Positions 33,130-42,149 of a DNA stretch of 64,000 bases are shown piece after piece. Below the pieces are notes generated by a model. The model was not told where the DNA came from, ran no database searches, and worked only from the letters and a program-made list of their open reading frames with translations. Numbering within the stretch: position 1 is the first letter of the stretch; every line of letters begins with the position of its first letter. Source of the stretch: Alteribacillus persepolensis (GTDB lineage: Bacteria; Bacillota; Bacilli; Bacillales; Marinococcaceae); assembly GCF_900099605.1 (NCBI RefSeq), contig NZ_FNDK01000012.1:1-64000 (forward strand), given 5' to 3'. The translations under genes were made by a program, and so were the position numbers.

Positions 33130-36100
33130 TTGCGCTACTTAACAAAAGCAGAAATACAGGATTTAGCCGGAAAAACAATTTTTTTAAGGGGACTGCATTA
33201 CTATGAAAGCGGCAATGTATCACAGCTTTCGTTCAATACGGCTGGATCTTTCACAAAAATAAAAGCTGTTGTTGCAGGCACTTTGTCTTACCACGTGCAG
33301 CTATTGTTTCATGAAGACGGAGAGCTGCAAGAAGGTTCCTGCAGCTGTCCAGCTTATCAAGAAGGCATGGATGTATGTAAACATATGGCTGCTGTTTTGC
33401 TTTCTTTAGCTCCAACTGAACAAAAAGCGACCCACAAAAATAGACAACACCGACAAAAAGTGAATAAACCAGCACCGGAAAGTGAAACAGAAAAAACAGC
33501 TTCCTTAAGAAAGCTGTTCGTCGATTACTTTGCAGGGCGTATGCAAACCGTAGAATCAGTTGGAGAAGTACTGGAAACGGAGTTCACGCTGGCATTTCAT
33601 ACCGATTATTACCAGCCACAGGAACAGTTTTTCACTATTGAACTGCGGATTGGAACGGACAAATTATATGTCGTAAAAGATATTGAGGCCTTATTAACTG
33701 CTATGCGGCAGCGATCTTTGCTTCCTTTCACCAAAAAGTTTACGTTTGATCCAACATACCATTACTTTGAGGAAGCTGATTTGCGCGCGTTAAGGGAAAT
33801 AGAATCGATCATTCGAAATCAGCGCTGGTCAGGCAGACAGACAAGCTTTTTTTACACAGAGAAACAATCGCCGTCAGAAATTACGGTGCCTCCTGTTGCT
33901 GCCGAGAATATGCTGCGTGCATTATCTGATTGCTCCAACGCTTATATTAAACCGGCTGTTGGGAACCGTGTACCGTTTGTGATAAAGAAAGAGTGGCCGG
34001 GATCATTTGCATTGCACCAAACGAATCGTTACTACTACTTGTCGTATTCTTCTTTTGAATATCCACCGAAAAAGATTAGTTTAACTCCTTTTTATATTTG
34101 GAATGATCGTTTGTATGAAACAAATGAAAACGACCAACAAACCATGTTGTTGTTTCATATGCTGATGGATACACCAAATGGACGTCTTCCTTTAGAAAAA
34201 GGGGAGCTCGAGCAAGTGTATGCAAACGTTATCGAGTCGTTAAACACTCAAAACAGACTGATCATAAATAATGAGATTACAGACCAAGTCGAGCAGCATG
34301 CCCTGCACCGCAAAGTATACCTTGAAAGAAAAAACGAAGCCCTGTTGGCAGAGCCGCTGTTCACTTATGGACCGCATACATTGCATGCTGTAACAGAAGA
34401 AAGAAACACCCCTGAAAAGGAAGCGTTTATTGCACGTGAAACAAAAAAAGAAGAAGAGTTATTACAAGTCATTGAATCCGCTGGTTTCCATTGGAATGGA
34501 GAAGCATTGTCGTTAACTGACGAAGAAACCATTTTTACGTTTTTCTCTACTACACTGCCAGAGTTAAAAGACATAGCTGATGTGTTTATGACAAAAGACG
34601 TGGAACAGTTGATTGTGCCGGCAGCATCAATTTCTATTGAGTCTTCTCTTGATGAGTCTTTGGGCTGGCTGGACGTTTCATTTCAAACAGATGATTTAAA
34701 TGAAGACGACTTGTACGATTTAATGATGTCATTAAAGGAAAAAAAACGCTATCACAAAACATCCGACGGACGCTTTATCTCTCTTCATCATGACTTCCTG
34801 CAAAACATTCAAGCGATGTTTGATGACACGAACACATCACCAGAAGACTTGGAAAATAACCGGCTTCGCCTGCCTGCATATAAAGCGTTTCAAGTGGATA
34901 AGTACGTTAACACAGGCAGACAATGGCACAAAGACGAAAGTGTGGAGCGGTTATTAACGGACATCCGCTCTCCAGAAACGTTTCAAGCACCGCTGCCTGC
35001 CTCTTTAACAGGTGTACTGCGTGATTATCAGGAAAAAGGCTTTCATTGGTTTAAAGCTTTAACCACATATGGATTTGGCGGAATATTAGCCGATGATATG
35101 GGGCTTGGAAAAACATTGCAAACATTAACATACATTTTATCAGAGAGACAAGAACGTCCTGATGCTCCGCCATTTTTAGTGATTGCTCCCTCTTCTCTTG
35201 TATATAATTGGGAAAAAGAGGCACATACGTTCACTCCAGAATTAAATGTACAAATTATTCATGGTTCAAAGGCAGCTCGACAACAACAGATAGAATCTAT
35301 TGAGCAAAATACAGATATCTGTATCACTTCGTACCCACTCGTACGAAGAGATATTGATTTATATGAAAATGTCACGTTTCATGGACTTATACTCGATGAA
35401 GCACAAGCATTAAAAAACTATACTTCCAAAACATTTAGAGCGGTTCGAAACATCCAAACAGAAAAAGCATTTGCGTTAAGCGGCACCCCGATTGAAAACA
35501 AAATTGATGAATTATGGTCACTTTTTGCCATCCTAATGCCAGGATTGTTTCCAGATGTCCAGTCGTTCAAAGCACTGTCTCCTGACACCATCAGGCATCG
35601 TGTGTCTCCATTCATCCTTCGGCGTACAAAATCAGAAGTATTGACCGAACTTCCTGACAAAATTGAGACAACGATCCACTGTGATTTGACCAAAACACAG
35701 CGTGAAACATATGTCGCTTATTTAAACCGCATCAAAGAAGAAACAGCTGCACAGCTTCAAACGGGAACGTTTCAACAAAACCGGATGAACATTCTTTCTA
35801 ATTTAACAAGACTGCGGCAATTATGCTGCCACCCTGGCATGTTTTTAGAAGAATATAATGGCGGGTCTGGTAAGTTAGAAGAGCTGATGAACTTTATGAA
35901 AGACGCTCATGAAAATGAACAACGCGTCCTCATCTTTTCGCAATTCACCAGTATGCTCTCCATCATTCGTGATGCATTCGATAAAAAAGGGATATCTTAT
36001 TATTATCTCGATGGACAAACACCAAGCCACGAACGCCTTCATATGACTGATCAGTTTAATGAAGGGAAAAAAGAAGCGTTTCTTATTTCCTTGAAGGCCG

Positions 36101-36378
36101 GTGGAACAGGCTTGAACCTAACTGGAGCCGACACCGTTATTTTATTTGATTTGTGGTGGAATCCAGCTGTTGAAAACCAGGCGGCCGACCGTGCCCATCG
36201 TATCGGCCAAACCGATACGGTCCAAGTGATGAAGATGATTGCCCAAGGTACGATTGAAGAAAAAATCCAATCATTACAAGAAAAGAAAAAAGCATTATTT
36301 GATCAAGTTATTCAATCTGGTGAAACGAATTTATCTTCCCTTTCTGAAGAAGATATTCGAGAAATACTAGAGTTATAA
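33130..36378 (+). CDS. SWIM zinc finger / SNF2-family helicase
   Basis: 1,082 residues. The N-terminal SWIM finger (CSCPAYQEG...VCKHMA, residues ~71-87) is followed by a bacterial SNF2-associated region and a full SNF2 ATPase: LADDMGLGKTLQ (Walker A), LDEAQALKN (DEAQ), SGTPIEN, and the helicase C half with SQFTSMLSII and ADRAHRIGQTDTV. These enzymes move along DNA or remodel protein-DNA complexes; the bacterial role is poorly known. The start is TTG behind AAGGAGG. Confidence 0.93.
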   Translation: MRYLTKAEIQDLAGKTIFLRGLHYYESGNVSQLSFNTAGSFTKIKAVVAGTLSYHVQLLFHEDGELQEGSCSCPAYQEGMDVCKHMAAVLLSLAPTEQKATHKNRQHRQKVNKPAPESETEKTASLRKLFVDYFAGRMQTVESVGEVLETEFTLAFHTDYYQPQEQFFTIELRIGTDKLYVVKDIEALLTAMRQRSLLPFTKKFTFDPTYHYFEEADLRALREIESIIRNQRWSGRQTSFFYTEKQSPSEITVPPVAAENMLRALSDCSNAYIKPAVGNRVPFVIKKEWPGSFALHQTNRYYYLSYSSFEYPPKKISLTPFYIWNDRLYETNENDQQTMLLFHMLMDTPNGRLPLEKGELEQVYANVIESLNTQNRLIINNEITDQVEQHALHRKVYLERKNEALLAEPLFTYGPHTLHAVTEERNTPEKEAFIARETKKEEELLQVIESAGFHWNGEALSLTDEETIFTFFSTTLPELKDIADVFMTKDVEQLIVPAASISIESSLDESLGWLDVSFQTDDLNEDDLYDLMMSLKEKKRYHKTSDGRFISLHHDFLQNIQAMFDDTNTSPEDLENNRLRLPAYKAFQVDKYVNTGRQWHKDESVERLLTDIRSPETFQAPLPASLTGVLRDYQEKGFHWFKALTTYGFGGILADDMGLGKTLQTLTYILSERQERPDAPPFLVIAPSSLVYNWEKEAHTFTPELNVQIIHGSKAARQQQIESIEQNTDICITSYPLVRRDIDLYENVTFHGLILDEAQALKNYTSKTFRAVRNIQTEKAFALSGTPIENKIDELWSLFAILMPGLFPDVQSFKALSPDTIRHRVSPFILRRTKSEVLTELPDKIETTIHCDLTKTQRETYVAYLNRIKEETAAQLQTGTFQQNRMNILSNLTRLRQLCCHPGMFLEEYNGGSGKLEELMNFMKDAHENEQRVLIFSQFTSMLSIIRDAFDKKGISYYYLDGQTPSHERLHMTDQFNEGKKEAFLISLKAGGTGLNLTGADTVILFDLWWNPAVENQAADRAHRIGQTDTVQVMKMIAQGTIEEKIQSLQEKKKALFDQVIQSGETNLSSLSEEDIREILEL

Positions 36379-36428
36379 ACGTGAAGGTGTACTAAAAAGA
36401 AACTGGGACACAAGTATAGAAACCATAT

Positions 36429-36474
36429 AATAATCCGAACGATTTATGAAAAAGTCAGTTCGGATTATTTGTTT
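36429..36474 (+). terminator. Terminator of the SNF2 gene
   Basis: AATAATCCGAAC/GTTCGGATTATT 12-bp stem with a 17-nt loop. Confidence 0.75.
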
Positions 36475-36787
36475 ATCACAGGAATGTCTATCGTTGCTCC
36501 GGCAACATATGCCGCATTCCGCGGGCACGGCCTAAGCTAGCTTGGTAAAGAACAGGCCTTGACCAAGTCGATCTTCTTGCTTCGACGCACAGGACGTGCT
36601 GGTGTCGGCGCTGGCCGCACGATGCGGCTGGTCTTAGCCGGCTTCCTGCAAGAGTCTTCGTATGTTGACGACGCTTGCTTAAAATATGCTTTCCTATCTT
36701 ATTGTCCGGCTGTTGAGTAACCTGTTTTAGATTTGACCCAGTCTCTGGGTTTATCCATGATATGTCAGCAAAAGTCGTTTTTTCTAA
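36475..36787. repeat. Hairpin-rich GC-richer intergenic mosaic (region A)
   Basis: Several compact palindromes follow one another: GTTGCTCCGGCAAC nested in GGAATG/CATTCC, AAGCTAGCTT inside GGCCT/AGGCC, CTTGGT/ACCAAG, GCCGCACGATGCGGC, CCCAGTCTCTGGG. On the minus strand it contains AGCACGTCCTGTG, also present in the mosaic at 49.3 kb. It looks like a REP/BOX-type repeat cluster. Confidence 0.55.
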
Positions 36788-37738
36788 TTAGATATCTATC
36801 GATGGGAAAAGAAATTCTTCTTTTACTTGCCCTAACGCCGTACGTGAAGAAACATCTTCTTCCATTAGAGGCAGATATATTTTTTGCTGTTTGGGAAATG
36901 TGTGCTGTATTTGTTCCATGTAATACTGCTCCTGCTTTCTGCGTTTCTCAATGAAAACACTGTCTCCAGCGTGCGGCGGCATGCATTTATTCACGACCAG
37001 TGCATTCACGTCCAGACGGGCTTGATGTAAAAGTGCAAGCGCTCGTTTTGTTTCTGCAATTGGCAGCTTTTCTGGGACGAGCACATACACATAAGCTGTT
37101 CTTTTTTTATCCATTAGTACTTTTCGCGCTTTAGAGAAGCGATCTTTTCTATTCATTAACACCCGGTAAATAGGGTCATCGACTGGTTCTCCGTCATGAA
37201 GCCATTGTGAATAGTTTTCATTCACAGCTTGTCTTCTCTGCAGCATCCCCTCAATCCAAGCTTCCATCATTTCAGGGAGCGACAACAGCCGAACGGTATG
37301 GCCGGTCGGCGCTGTATCAAATACAATCATATCAAAGTGTGCCACTTCTTCTATGACAATTTGTACTAACCGATCAAATAATGCCGCTTCCTCAGACCCT
37401 GGTGATACCGCAGCCATGTCAATTTGCCGGTTCACCTCTTCTGCCATATGTGATTTGACGAGTCCTTGTAAATTACCTTTTACTTCGTTGATATAGCGCT
37501 TGGACTCCTTTTCCGAACTAACTTCCATTCCCCATAAATTGTGGGCAAGCTGCTTTTTATCATCACCAATCGTTGTATGAAATAAATCACTAAGGTTATG
37601 GGCCGGATCCGTTGACACAAGCAAGGTACGTTTTCCTCGTTCAGCCGCTGCAAGAGCAAATGCAGATGAGGATGTCGATTTTCCAACGCCGCCTTTTCCA
37701 CCAAAAAACACAATATCGTAACGCAACAACTTGTCCAT
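36788..37738 (-). CDS. ArsA/GET3-family ATPase
   Basis: 316 residues, single ATPase domain. P-loop FFGGKGGVGKST (residues ~9-20), switch motif VSTDPAHNLSDLF, and FDTAPTGHTVRLL (switch II). There is no arsenite permease or ars regulator nearby, so arsenic is not implied. It follows cstA and a small CC-ending protein on one strand. Start ATG 37738 behind AGAGGTG. Confidence 0.9.
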   Translation of the reverse strand: MDKLLRYDIVFFGGKGGVGKSTSSSAFALAAAERGKRTLLVSTDPAHNLSDLFHTTIGDDKKQLAHNLWGMEVSSEKESKRYINEVKGNLQGLVKSHMAEEVNRQIDMAAVSPGSEEAALFDRLVQIVIEEVAHFDMIVFDTAPTGHTVRLLSLPEMMEAWIEGMLQRRQAVNENYSQWLHDGEPVDDPIYRVLMNRKDRFSKARKVLMDKKRTAYVYVLVPEKLPIAETKRALALLHQARLDVNALVVNKCMPPHAGDSVFIEKRRKQEQYYMEQIQHTFPKQQKIYLPLMEEDVSSRTALGQVKEEFLFPSIDI

Positions 37739-37788
37739 TTTTTGCACCTCTTTTCACACGCGGTGATATCTGCTGTTTTTATTTTCTA

Positions 37789-38055
37789 CTAACAACAGCG
37801 GATACCAGACAATGGTGATTTATCCATTCCCATTCGTAAATGCCAGTCATGGAACCGCTCAATCATTTCTGGATACAATTCAAGTGTATAGTAAGAAACC
37901 GGGTTGGGCAGGCCAAGCAATTCTGAAAAACAGAGGAGCAGAAACAAATCATCTTCATCCCGGATTTCGCGTTTTATTTCAGCTTGGTGAGGAAGACGCA
38001 ATACCTCATCATAAAACTCCAGCAATTTTTTTACACTCCATTTTTTATCAGCCAT
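37789..38055 (-). CDS. Small protein ending in a Cys-Cys motif (cory-CC-star-like)
   Basis: 88 residues starting at ATG 38055 behind GGAGGGGGAG. It has an N-terminal helix (KKWSVKKLLEFYDEVLRL), an acidic hydrophobic centre (DEDDLFLLLCFSELLGLPNP) and ends LSGIRCC directly before the stop. From memory this fits the short family called cory-CC-star. It lies 50 bp before the ArsA-type ATPase and 106 bp after cstA; a metal or thiol function is guesswork. Confidence 0.72.
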   Translation of the reverse strand: MADKKWSVKKLLEFYDEVLRLPHQAEIKREIRDEDDLFLLLCFSELLGLPNPVSYYTLELYPEMIERFHDWHLRMGMDKSPLSGIRCC

Positions 38056-38161
38056 ATTCTCCCCCTCCGTTCTTTGTTTGGTTAAAAGCAGGAAAGGGGA
38101 TGCACCACAACTTTTGCAGGCAATCCCCCTTCGTTTTTGTTTCGCTACATTCACACCGAAT

Positions 38162-39913
38162 CTATTCTTCGCTGTCCGGCTCTGTATGAGGCGGTTCTTT
38201 TCTAAACAAAGCAATTGCCTCAAGCAGGATCCATACAGCAAAAGCTAAGATAACCGCACCTAGTACAAATAAAAGAATTTGTGCATCTCCATCACCTAGC
38301 CAAGACCATTCAAAGATTATCTGTGTGACCATAGCCCATAAGGTCATAAAGAGCAGGAATACCATCGGAATGAAAGTAAATAAGAAATTTCGCCCTTTTC
38401 TGCGCAGCCAAATTGAAATAAGCAGTAAACTTATTCCGGCTAAAAGCTGGTTCGATGTTCCAAATAATGGCCATAATAAATAACCACCAGACCCAAACCC
38501 GCGGTCACCGGGCAGTAAAACAAGCAGCGCACTTGCCCCGACTGCAACGCTTGTCGCAACGTGTTTTTTCGTGAGAACCGGTGCTTTATATTCCTGTCCA
38601 AGCTCCGATATGATATAGCGCATAAGACGAACCGAGGTATCGAGTGTTGTCGCTGCAAAGCTGACTACAATCACAGCTACAATCGTCTCCGCCACACCTG
38701 CAGGCAGTCCAAGCCCCGTCGCGAGCTGACCAGCACCTCCAACAAAATGTGTTAATCCATCTGCATTCGCTGTGTTGAAACTGTCATACATAGCTAAAAA
38801 CTCATCTTGTGTAGCAAAAAATGTAGTGACAGCCAGTATGGTAACAAGCGCAAGTGTCCCTTCTCCTACAGCGCCAAAATAACCAACAAAGCGAGCATCG
38901 GTTTCTTTGTTCAATTGTTTAGACGAGGTTCCAGACGATACAAGTCCATGGAACCCGGAAATGGCTCCGCACGCTATCGTAATAAATAACAGCGGAAACC
39001 ACGATACATCCGTTACCTCACGCGTTGCCGGTGCTGTTACTTCAGGTGCCGGCCAAGTGAAAAGCAGCCCCAGATACAGTATGGCTAAACCTACGACAAG
39101 CTGGTGGGAATTAATATAATCACGCGGCTGCAGCAGCTTCCAAACCGGCAAAGTGGAAGCAATATAAACATACACCATAAGAACGACTATCCAAATGAGA
39201 AAGGCAGAAGATACCGCATCTAAGCCAAACACGCCCTCTGCGTCTTCTCCTCCAAAATAACTGACCAAATCAATTTGCAAAGCAGGAATGGTACTGGCCA
39301 GAACTGCCGCTGCATACATAACGGCCAGCGCAACTACTGAAGGCAGCAGCATGCTTCTTCCCTTTTTATTCACAGCATAGCCAATCCAAACAGCAAGCGG
39401 AATTTGAATAAATACAGCCAATACACTTGCCGGAAACGTAATAAACAGATTAGAAATAACCCAGGCAAACACTGCGTTTACCATTAATACAAGAATGAGA
39501 ATGATAAATAAAAATAACAGTTTCGCACGTCTTCCAATAATTCTTTCAGCAAGTGTCCCAATGGACTGTCCTTTATTTCGGACAGACAAAACAAGCGTGC
39601 CAAAGTCATGAACACCCGCTGCAAAAACAGTCCCTAAAACAACCCATAAAAAAGCTGGCAGCCATCCCCAGTACACAGCAACAGCAGGGCCTACAATCGG
39701 GGCTGCACCAGCTACCGATGTAAAATGATGCCCCCAAAGCACCCACTTATTCGTTGGGACAAAGTCAACGCCATCCCGAAATTGATGCGCCGGAGTTGTG
39801 TAATTAGGATCAAGCCTGTAAATACGCTCTGCAATAAATTTTGAATAATAACGATAGCCTAAAGCAAATACTACAATTCCAATAACTGCTAGTACAACAG
39901 CAGGCACCGTCAT
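38162..39913 (-). CDS. cstA: CstA-family carbon-starvation / pyruvate transporter
   Basis: 583 residues, polytopic. The CstA signature HHFTSVAGAAPIVGPAVAVYWG is at residues ~62-84, followed by FAAGVHDFGTL and GFHGLVSSGTSSKQL. E. coli homologues import pyruvate or peptides. A near-perfect CcpA cre box sits 28 bp upstream of the start codon, consistent with catabolite repression. The ATG is preceded by GGAGGG. Confidence 0.93.
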   Translation of the reverse strand: MTVPAVVLAVIGIVVFALGYRYYSKFIAERIYRLDPNYTTPAHQFRDGVDFVPTNKWVLWGHHFTSVAGAAPIVGPAVAVYWGWLPAFLWVVLGTVFAAGVHDFGTLVLSVRNKGQSIGTLAERIIGRRAKLLFLFIILILVLMVNAVFAWVISNLFITFPASVLAVFIQIPLAVWIGYAVNKKGRSMLLPSVVALAVMYAAAVLASTIPALQIDLVSYFGGEDAEGVFGLDAVSSAFLIWIVVLMVYVYIASTLPVWKLLQPRDYINSHQLVVGLAILYLGLLFTWPAPEVTAPATREVTDVSWFPLLFITIACGAISGFHGLVSSGTSSKQLNKETDARFVGYFGAVGEGTLALVTILAVTTFFATQDEFLAMYDSFNTANADGLTHFVGGAGQLATGLGLPAGVAETIVAVIVVSFAATTLDTSVRLMRYIISELGQEYKAPVLTKKHVATSVAVGASALLVLLPGDRGFGSGGYLLWPLFGTSNQLLAGISLLLISIWLRRKGRNFLFTFIPMVFLLFMTLWAMVTQIIFEWSWLGDGDAQILLFVLGAVILAFAVWILLEAIALFRKEPPHTEPDSEE

Positions 39914-39940
39914 CCCTCCTCTAATGCTTTAATGATAACG

Positions 39941-39954
39941 AGAAATCGGTTACA
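39941..39954 (-). promoter_or_regulatory. Candidate cre (CcpA) site of cstA
   Basis: Minus strand TGTAACCGATTTCT fits the cre consensus TGWAANCGNTNWCA except for the last base. Confidence 0.6.
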
Positions 39955-40071
39955 AAAATTCCCTCCTTTTATTTGCTATATGATGTATGGATAATAAAAA
40001 TTATAAAAGAAAATCCGAAAGTTTGCGAATAAACAATAAATTTATCGTTGATAAAGCAGACAGCTATTTTC

Positions 40072-40087
40072 ATTGTTTGCAAACAAT
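40072..40087. promoter_or_regulatory. 16-bp perfect palindrome upstream of the TPP leader
   Basis: ATTGTTTGCAAACAAT is a perfect palindrome near the likely -35 region of the thiT transcript and also upstream of cstA. No known consensus assigned. Confidence 0.4.
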
Positions 40088-40123
40088 CGATTATGTGCTA
40101 CATTATAAACAAATACAAATGTT

Positions 40124-40207
40124 CCACTAGAGGTGTCTTGTGACTGAGAGAGACAAGTGTCTCAACTCTTAGAACCTGATCTGGCTAAGACCAGCGTAGG
40201 GAAGTGG
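40124..40207 (+). promoter_or_regulatory. TPP riboswitch of thiT
   Basis: THI-box elements in order: CCACTAGAGGTG, GACTGAGAGAG, CTTAGAACCTGATCTGG, CCAGCGTAGGGAAGTGG. The expression platform follows directly. Confidence 0.96.
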
Positions 40208-40248
40208 CGTGACAAGGTGCATAGTATATTCATTGTATGTTTACTGCC

Positions 40249-40289
40249 GTCCCCCCTCTTCCCCAGTGGAATAGAAAGGGGATTTTTTT
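40249..40289 (+). terminator. thiT expression platform: hairpin holding the ribosome site, then T7
   Basis: TCCCCCCTCTT pairs with AGAAAGGGGA, which contains the thiT ribosome-binding site; T7 follows directly before the GTG start. It could act as a terminator, as a ribosome-site blocker, or both. Confidence 0.65.
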
Positions 40290-40859
40290 GTGCAAGATAA
40301 TCGTTTAGTCGTCATGCTTGAAATTGCATTTATGACAGGACTGGCCATTATTTTCAGTTATATTGAAATCAGCGCTCCTTGGGCAATGGGTGGATCCATC
40401 TCATTTATTATGATTCCTATTTTCATTATCGCCTTTAGACGGGGATGGAAAGCAGGTGTCACGACAGGGTTTCTCACTGGCATATTACAAATGTTATTCG
40501 GAGCGATTATCGTTCACCCTATACAATTCATTATAGAATACCCAGTTGCTTATGCTGTACTCGGCTTGGCTGGTTTATTTGTCAAAGGCGATCACTTTAA
40601 AAAAGCCGTCCCTGCAGCACTCATTACTTTAGGTGTTGCTTTTGGAACATTACTCCGCTTCATTGATCATTTCGGTGCGGGTTTAATCTGGTTTGGGGAG
40701 TATGCTCCTGCAGGAATGCCAGTAGCTGTCTACTCTGCTGTTTACAATGCTTCTTACTTAGTGCCAGAGATGCTGATTACCATTGTCGTTGTTATCCTTA
40801 TTTCAAAGTACAGGCCGCAATTTTTCTATGAAGCAAGGCGCATGCAATCCGCTGCATAG
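40290..40859 (+). CDS. thiT: ThiT, thiamine-specific S component of an ECF transporter
   Basis: 189 residues, six hydrophobic helices. The N-terminal MLEIAFMTGLAIIFSYIE and GWKAGVTTGFLTGILQMLFG, plus IIEYPVAYAVLGLAG, match ThiT (YuaJ). It takes up thiamine with the shared ECF module. It starts with GTG and is controlled by the TPP riboswitch upstream. Confidence 0.94.
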   Translation: MQDNRLVVMLEIAFMTGLAIIFSYIEISAPWAMGGSISFIMIPIFIIAFRRGWKAGVTTGFLTGILQMLFGAIIVHPIQFIIEYPVAYAVLGLAGLFVKGDHFKKAVPAALITLGVAFGTLLRFIDHFGAGLIWFGEYAPAGMPVAVYSAVYNASYLVPEMLITIVVVILISKYRPQFFYEARRMQSAA

Positions 40860-40873
40860 CACACGGTATATTT

Positions 40874-40914
40874 CTCCGTTGCCCATACATTGTGAATGGG
40901 AACGGAGTTTTTTT
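40874..40914 (+). terminator. Terminator of thiT
   Basis: CTCCGTTGCCCAT/ATGGGAACGGAG (one mismatch) followed by T7. Confidence 0.9.
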
Positions 40915-40959
40915 ATATACATATAGAGAAGCATGATTTTGATACAAAGGAGAACTTTC

Positions 40960-42138
40960 ATGAAAAAAAGAGACATTGATACCAGGGTCATACACGGCCG
41001 TTCGTTGGCACCACCGCCACATGGGAGCTTGTCCCCGCCTCTATTTCAAACATCCACTTTTTCTTTTTCCAGCGCTGAAGAAGGGGCACAACGCTTTGCG
41101 GGGGAGCAGGAAGGATTTGTCTATTCGCGATTAGGAAATCCTACTGTTCAAGAACTCGAGGAAAAAATAGCCGATGTAGAAAATGGCGAAGCAGGACTGG
41201 CATGCAGCTCAGGCATGGCTGCTATTTCTGCTGTTCTTACTTCCACCGCTTCATCCGGTGATCATGTACTCGTTTCAGAGGGTATATATGGCTGCACCTA
41301 TGGTTTTTTCCAGCTGATGAAAGAACGTTATCATGTTGATTACACATTATTAAACATGGAAGATGAACAAACAATCGAACAAGAAATCCGACCAAATACG
41401 AAAGCGATCTATGTAGAAACACCGATTAACCCAACGATGAAACTAGTTGATTTAGACATGATTCATCGTATTGCCAAAAAGTACAACCTCTTCTATATTG
41501 TCGATAATACATTTTCTTCTCCTATCTTGCAGCGTCCGCTTGAACACGGAGCTGACGTCGTGCTGCATAGTGCCACCAAATACATCGGCGGTCATGGTGA
41601 TGTGATTGCCGGTCTTGCAGTCGGGAAAAATGACTTTATCTCTCACGTTCGCAAAGCATCATTAAAAGATATGGGAGGAATTTTATCACCATTTGATGCT
41701 TGGCTTTTGTTAAGGGGCATCAAGACATTGTCCCTTCGAATGCAGCGTCACACTGATAATGCAAAGTTATTATCTAAAAAATTAAAAGATCATGATAAAG
41801 TAAAAAAAATATACTACCCTGGTGATACTGGCTTTGCCCAACACGTATTGGCAGCTAAACAAATGGACGATTTTGGAGGACTCATTAGTTTTGAATTAAA
41901 AGGTGGAAAAAAAGCTGCGGCATCATTTATGAACCAGCTAAAAATGATAAAGATTGCTGTTAGCTTAGGGGACGCTGAAACGTTAATTCAACACCCTGCA
42001 ACGATGACTCATGCGGTGGTGCCTGAGTCAGTCAGAAAAGAAATGGGCATCAGCGACTCTTTGTTACGTCTCTCTGTTGGATTAGAATCAGCAAAAGACA
42101 TTTGGGCAGACATAGAACAAGCGCTGACCACCTTATAA
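40960..42138 (+). CDS. Cys/Met-metabolism PLP enzyme, probable methionine gamma-lyase
   Basis: 392 residues. PLP-Lys motif [16 protein letters not shown], phosphate loop [12 protein letters not shown], and [14 protein letters not shown]. The YGCTYGFF segment keeps the Cys that is typical of methionine gamma-lyase (Cys116 in Pseudomonas putida) and absent from most cystathionine synthases, so cleavage of Met to methanethiol, 2-oxobutyrate and ammonia is the best guess. Start ATG 40960 behind AAAGGAG. Cystathionine gamma-synthase/lyase remains possible. Confidence 0.85.
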   Translation: MKKRDIDTRVIHGRSLAPPPHGSLSPPLFQTSTFSFSSAEEGAQRFAGEQEGFVYSRLGNPTVQELEEKIADVENGEAGLACSSGMAAISAVLTSTASSGDHVLVSEGIYGCTYGFFQLMKERYHVDYTLLNMEDEQTIEQEIRPNTKAIYVETPINPTMKLVDLDMIHRIAKKYNLFYIVDNTFSSPILQRPLEHGADVVLHSATKYIGGHGDVIAGLAVGKNDFISHVRKASLKDMGGILSPFDAWLLLRGIKTLSLRMQRHTDNAKLLSKKLKDHDKVKKIYYPGDTGFAQHVLAAKQMDDFGGLISFELKGGKKAAASFMNQLKMIKIAVSLGDAETLIQHPATMTHAVVPESVRKEMGISDSLLRLSVGLESAKDIWADIEQALTTL

Positions 42139-42149
42139 ATTTCTGCTTA

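Noticed and set aside
36788-37738. Arsenic resistance locus
   Set aside because: The ATPase has the ArsA fold, but there is no arsB, arsC, arsD or arsR nearby.
38056-38241. N-terminal extension of 62 codons on the small CC-ending protein
   Set aside because: It overlaps cstA, has no ribosome site at its start, and a strong GGAGGGGGAG site precedes the ATG at 38055.
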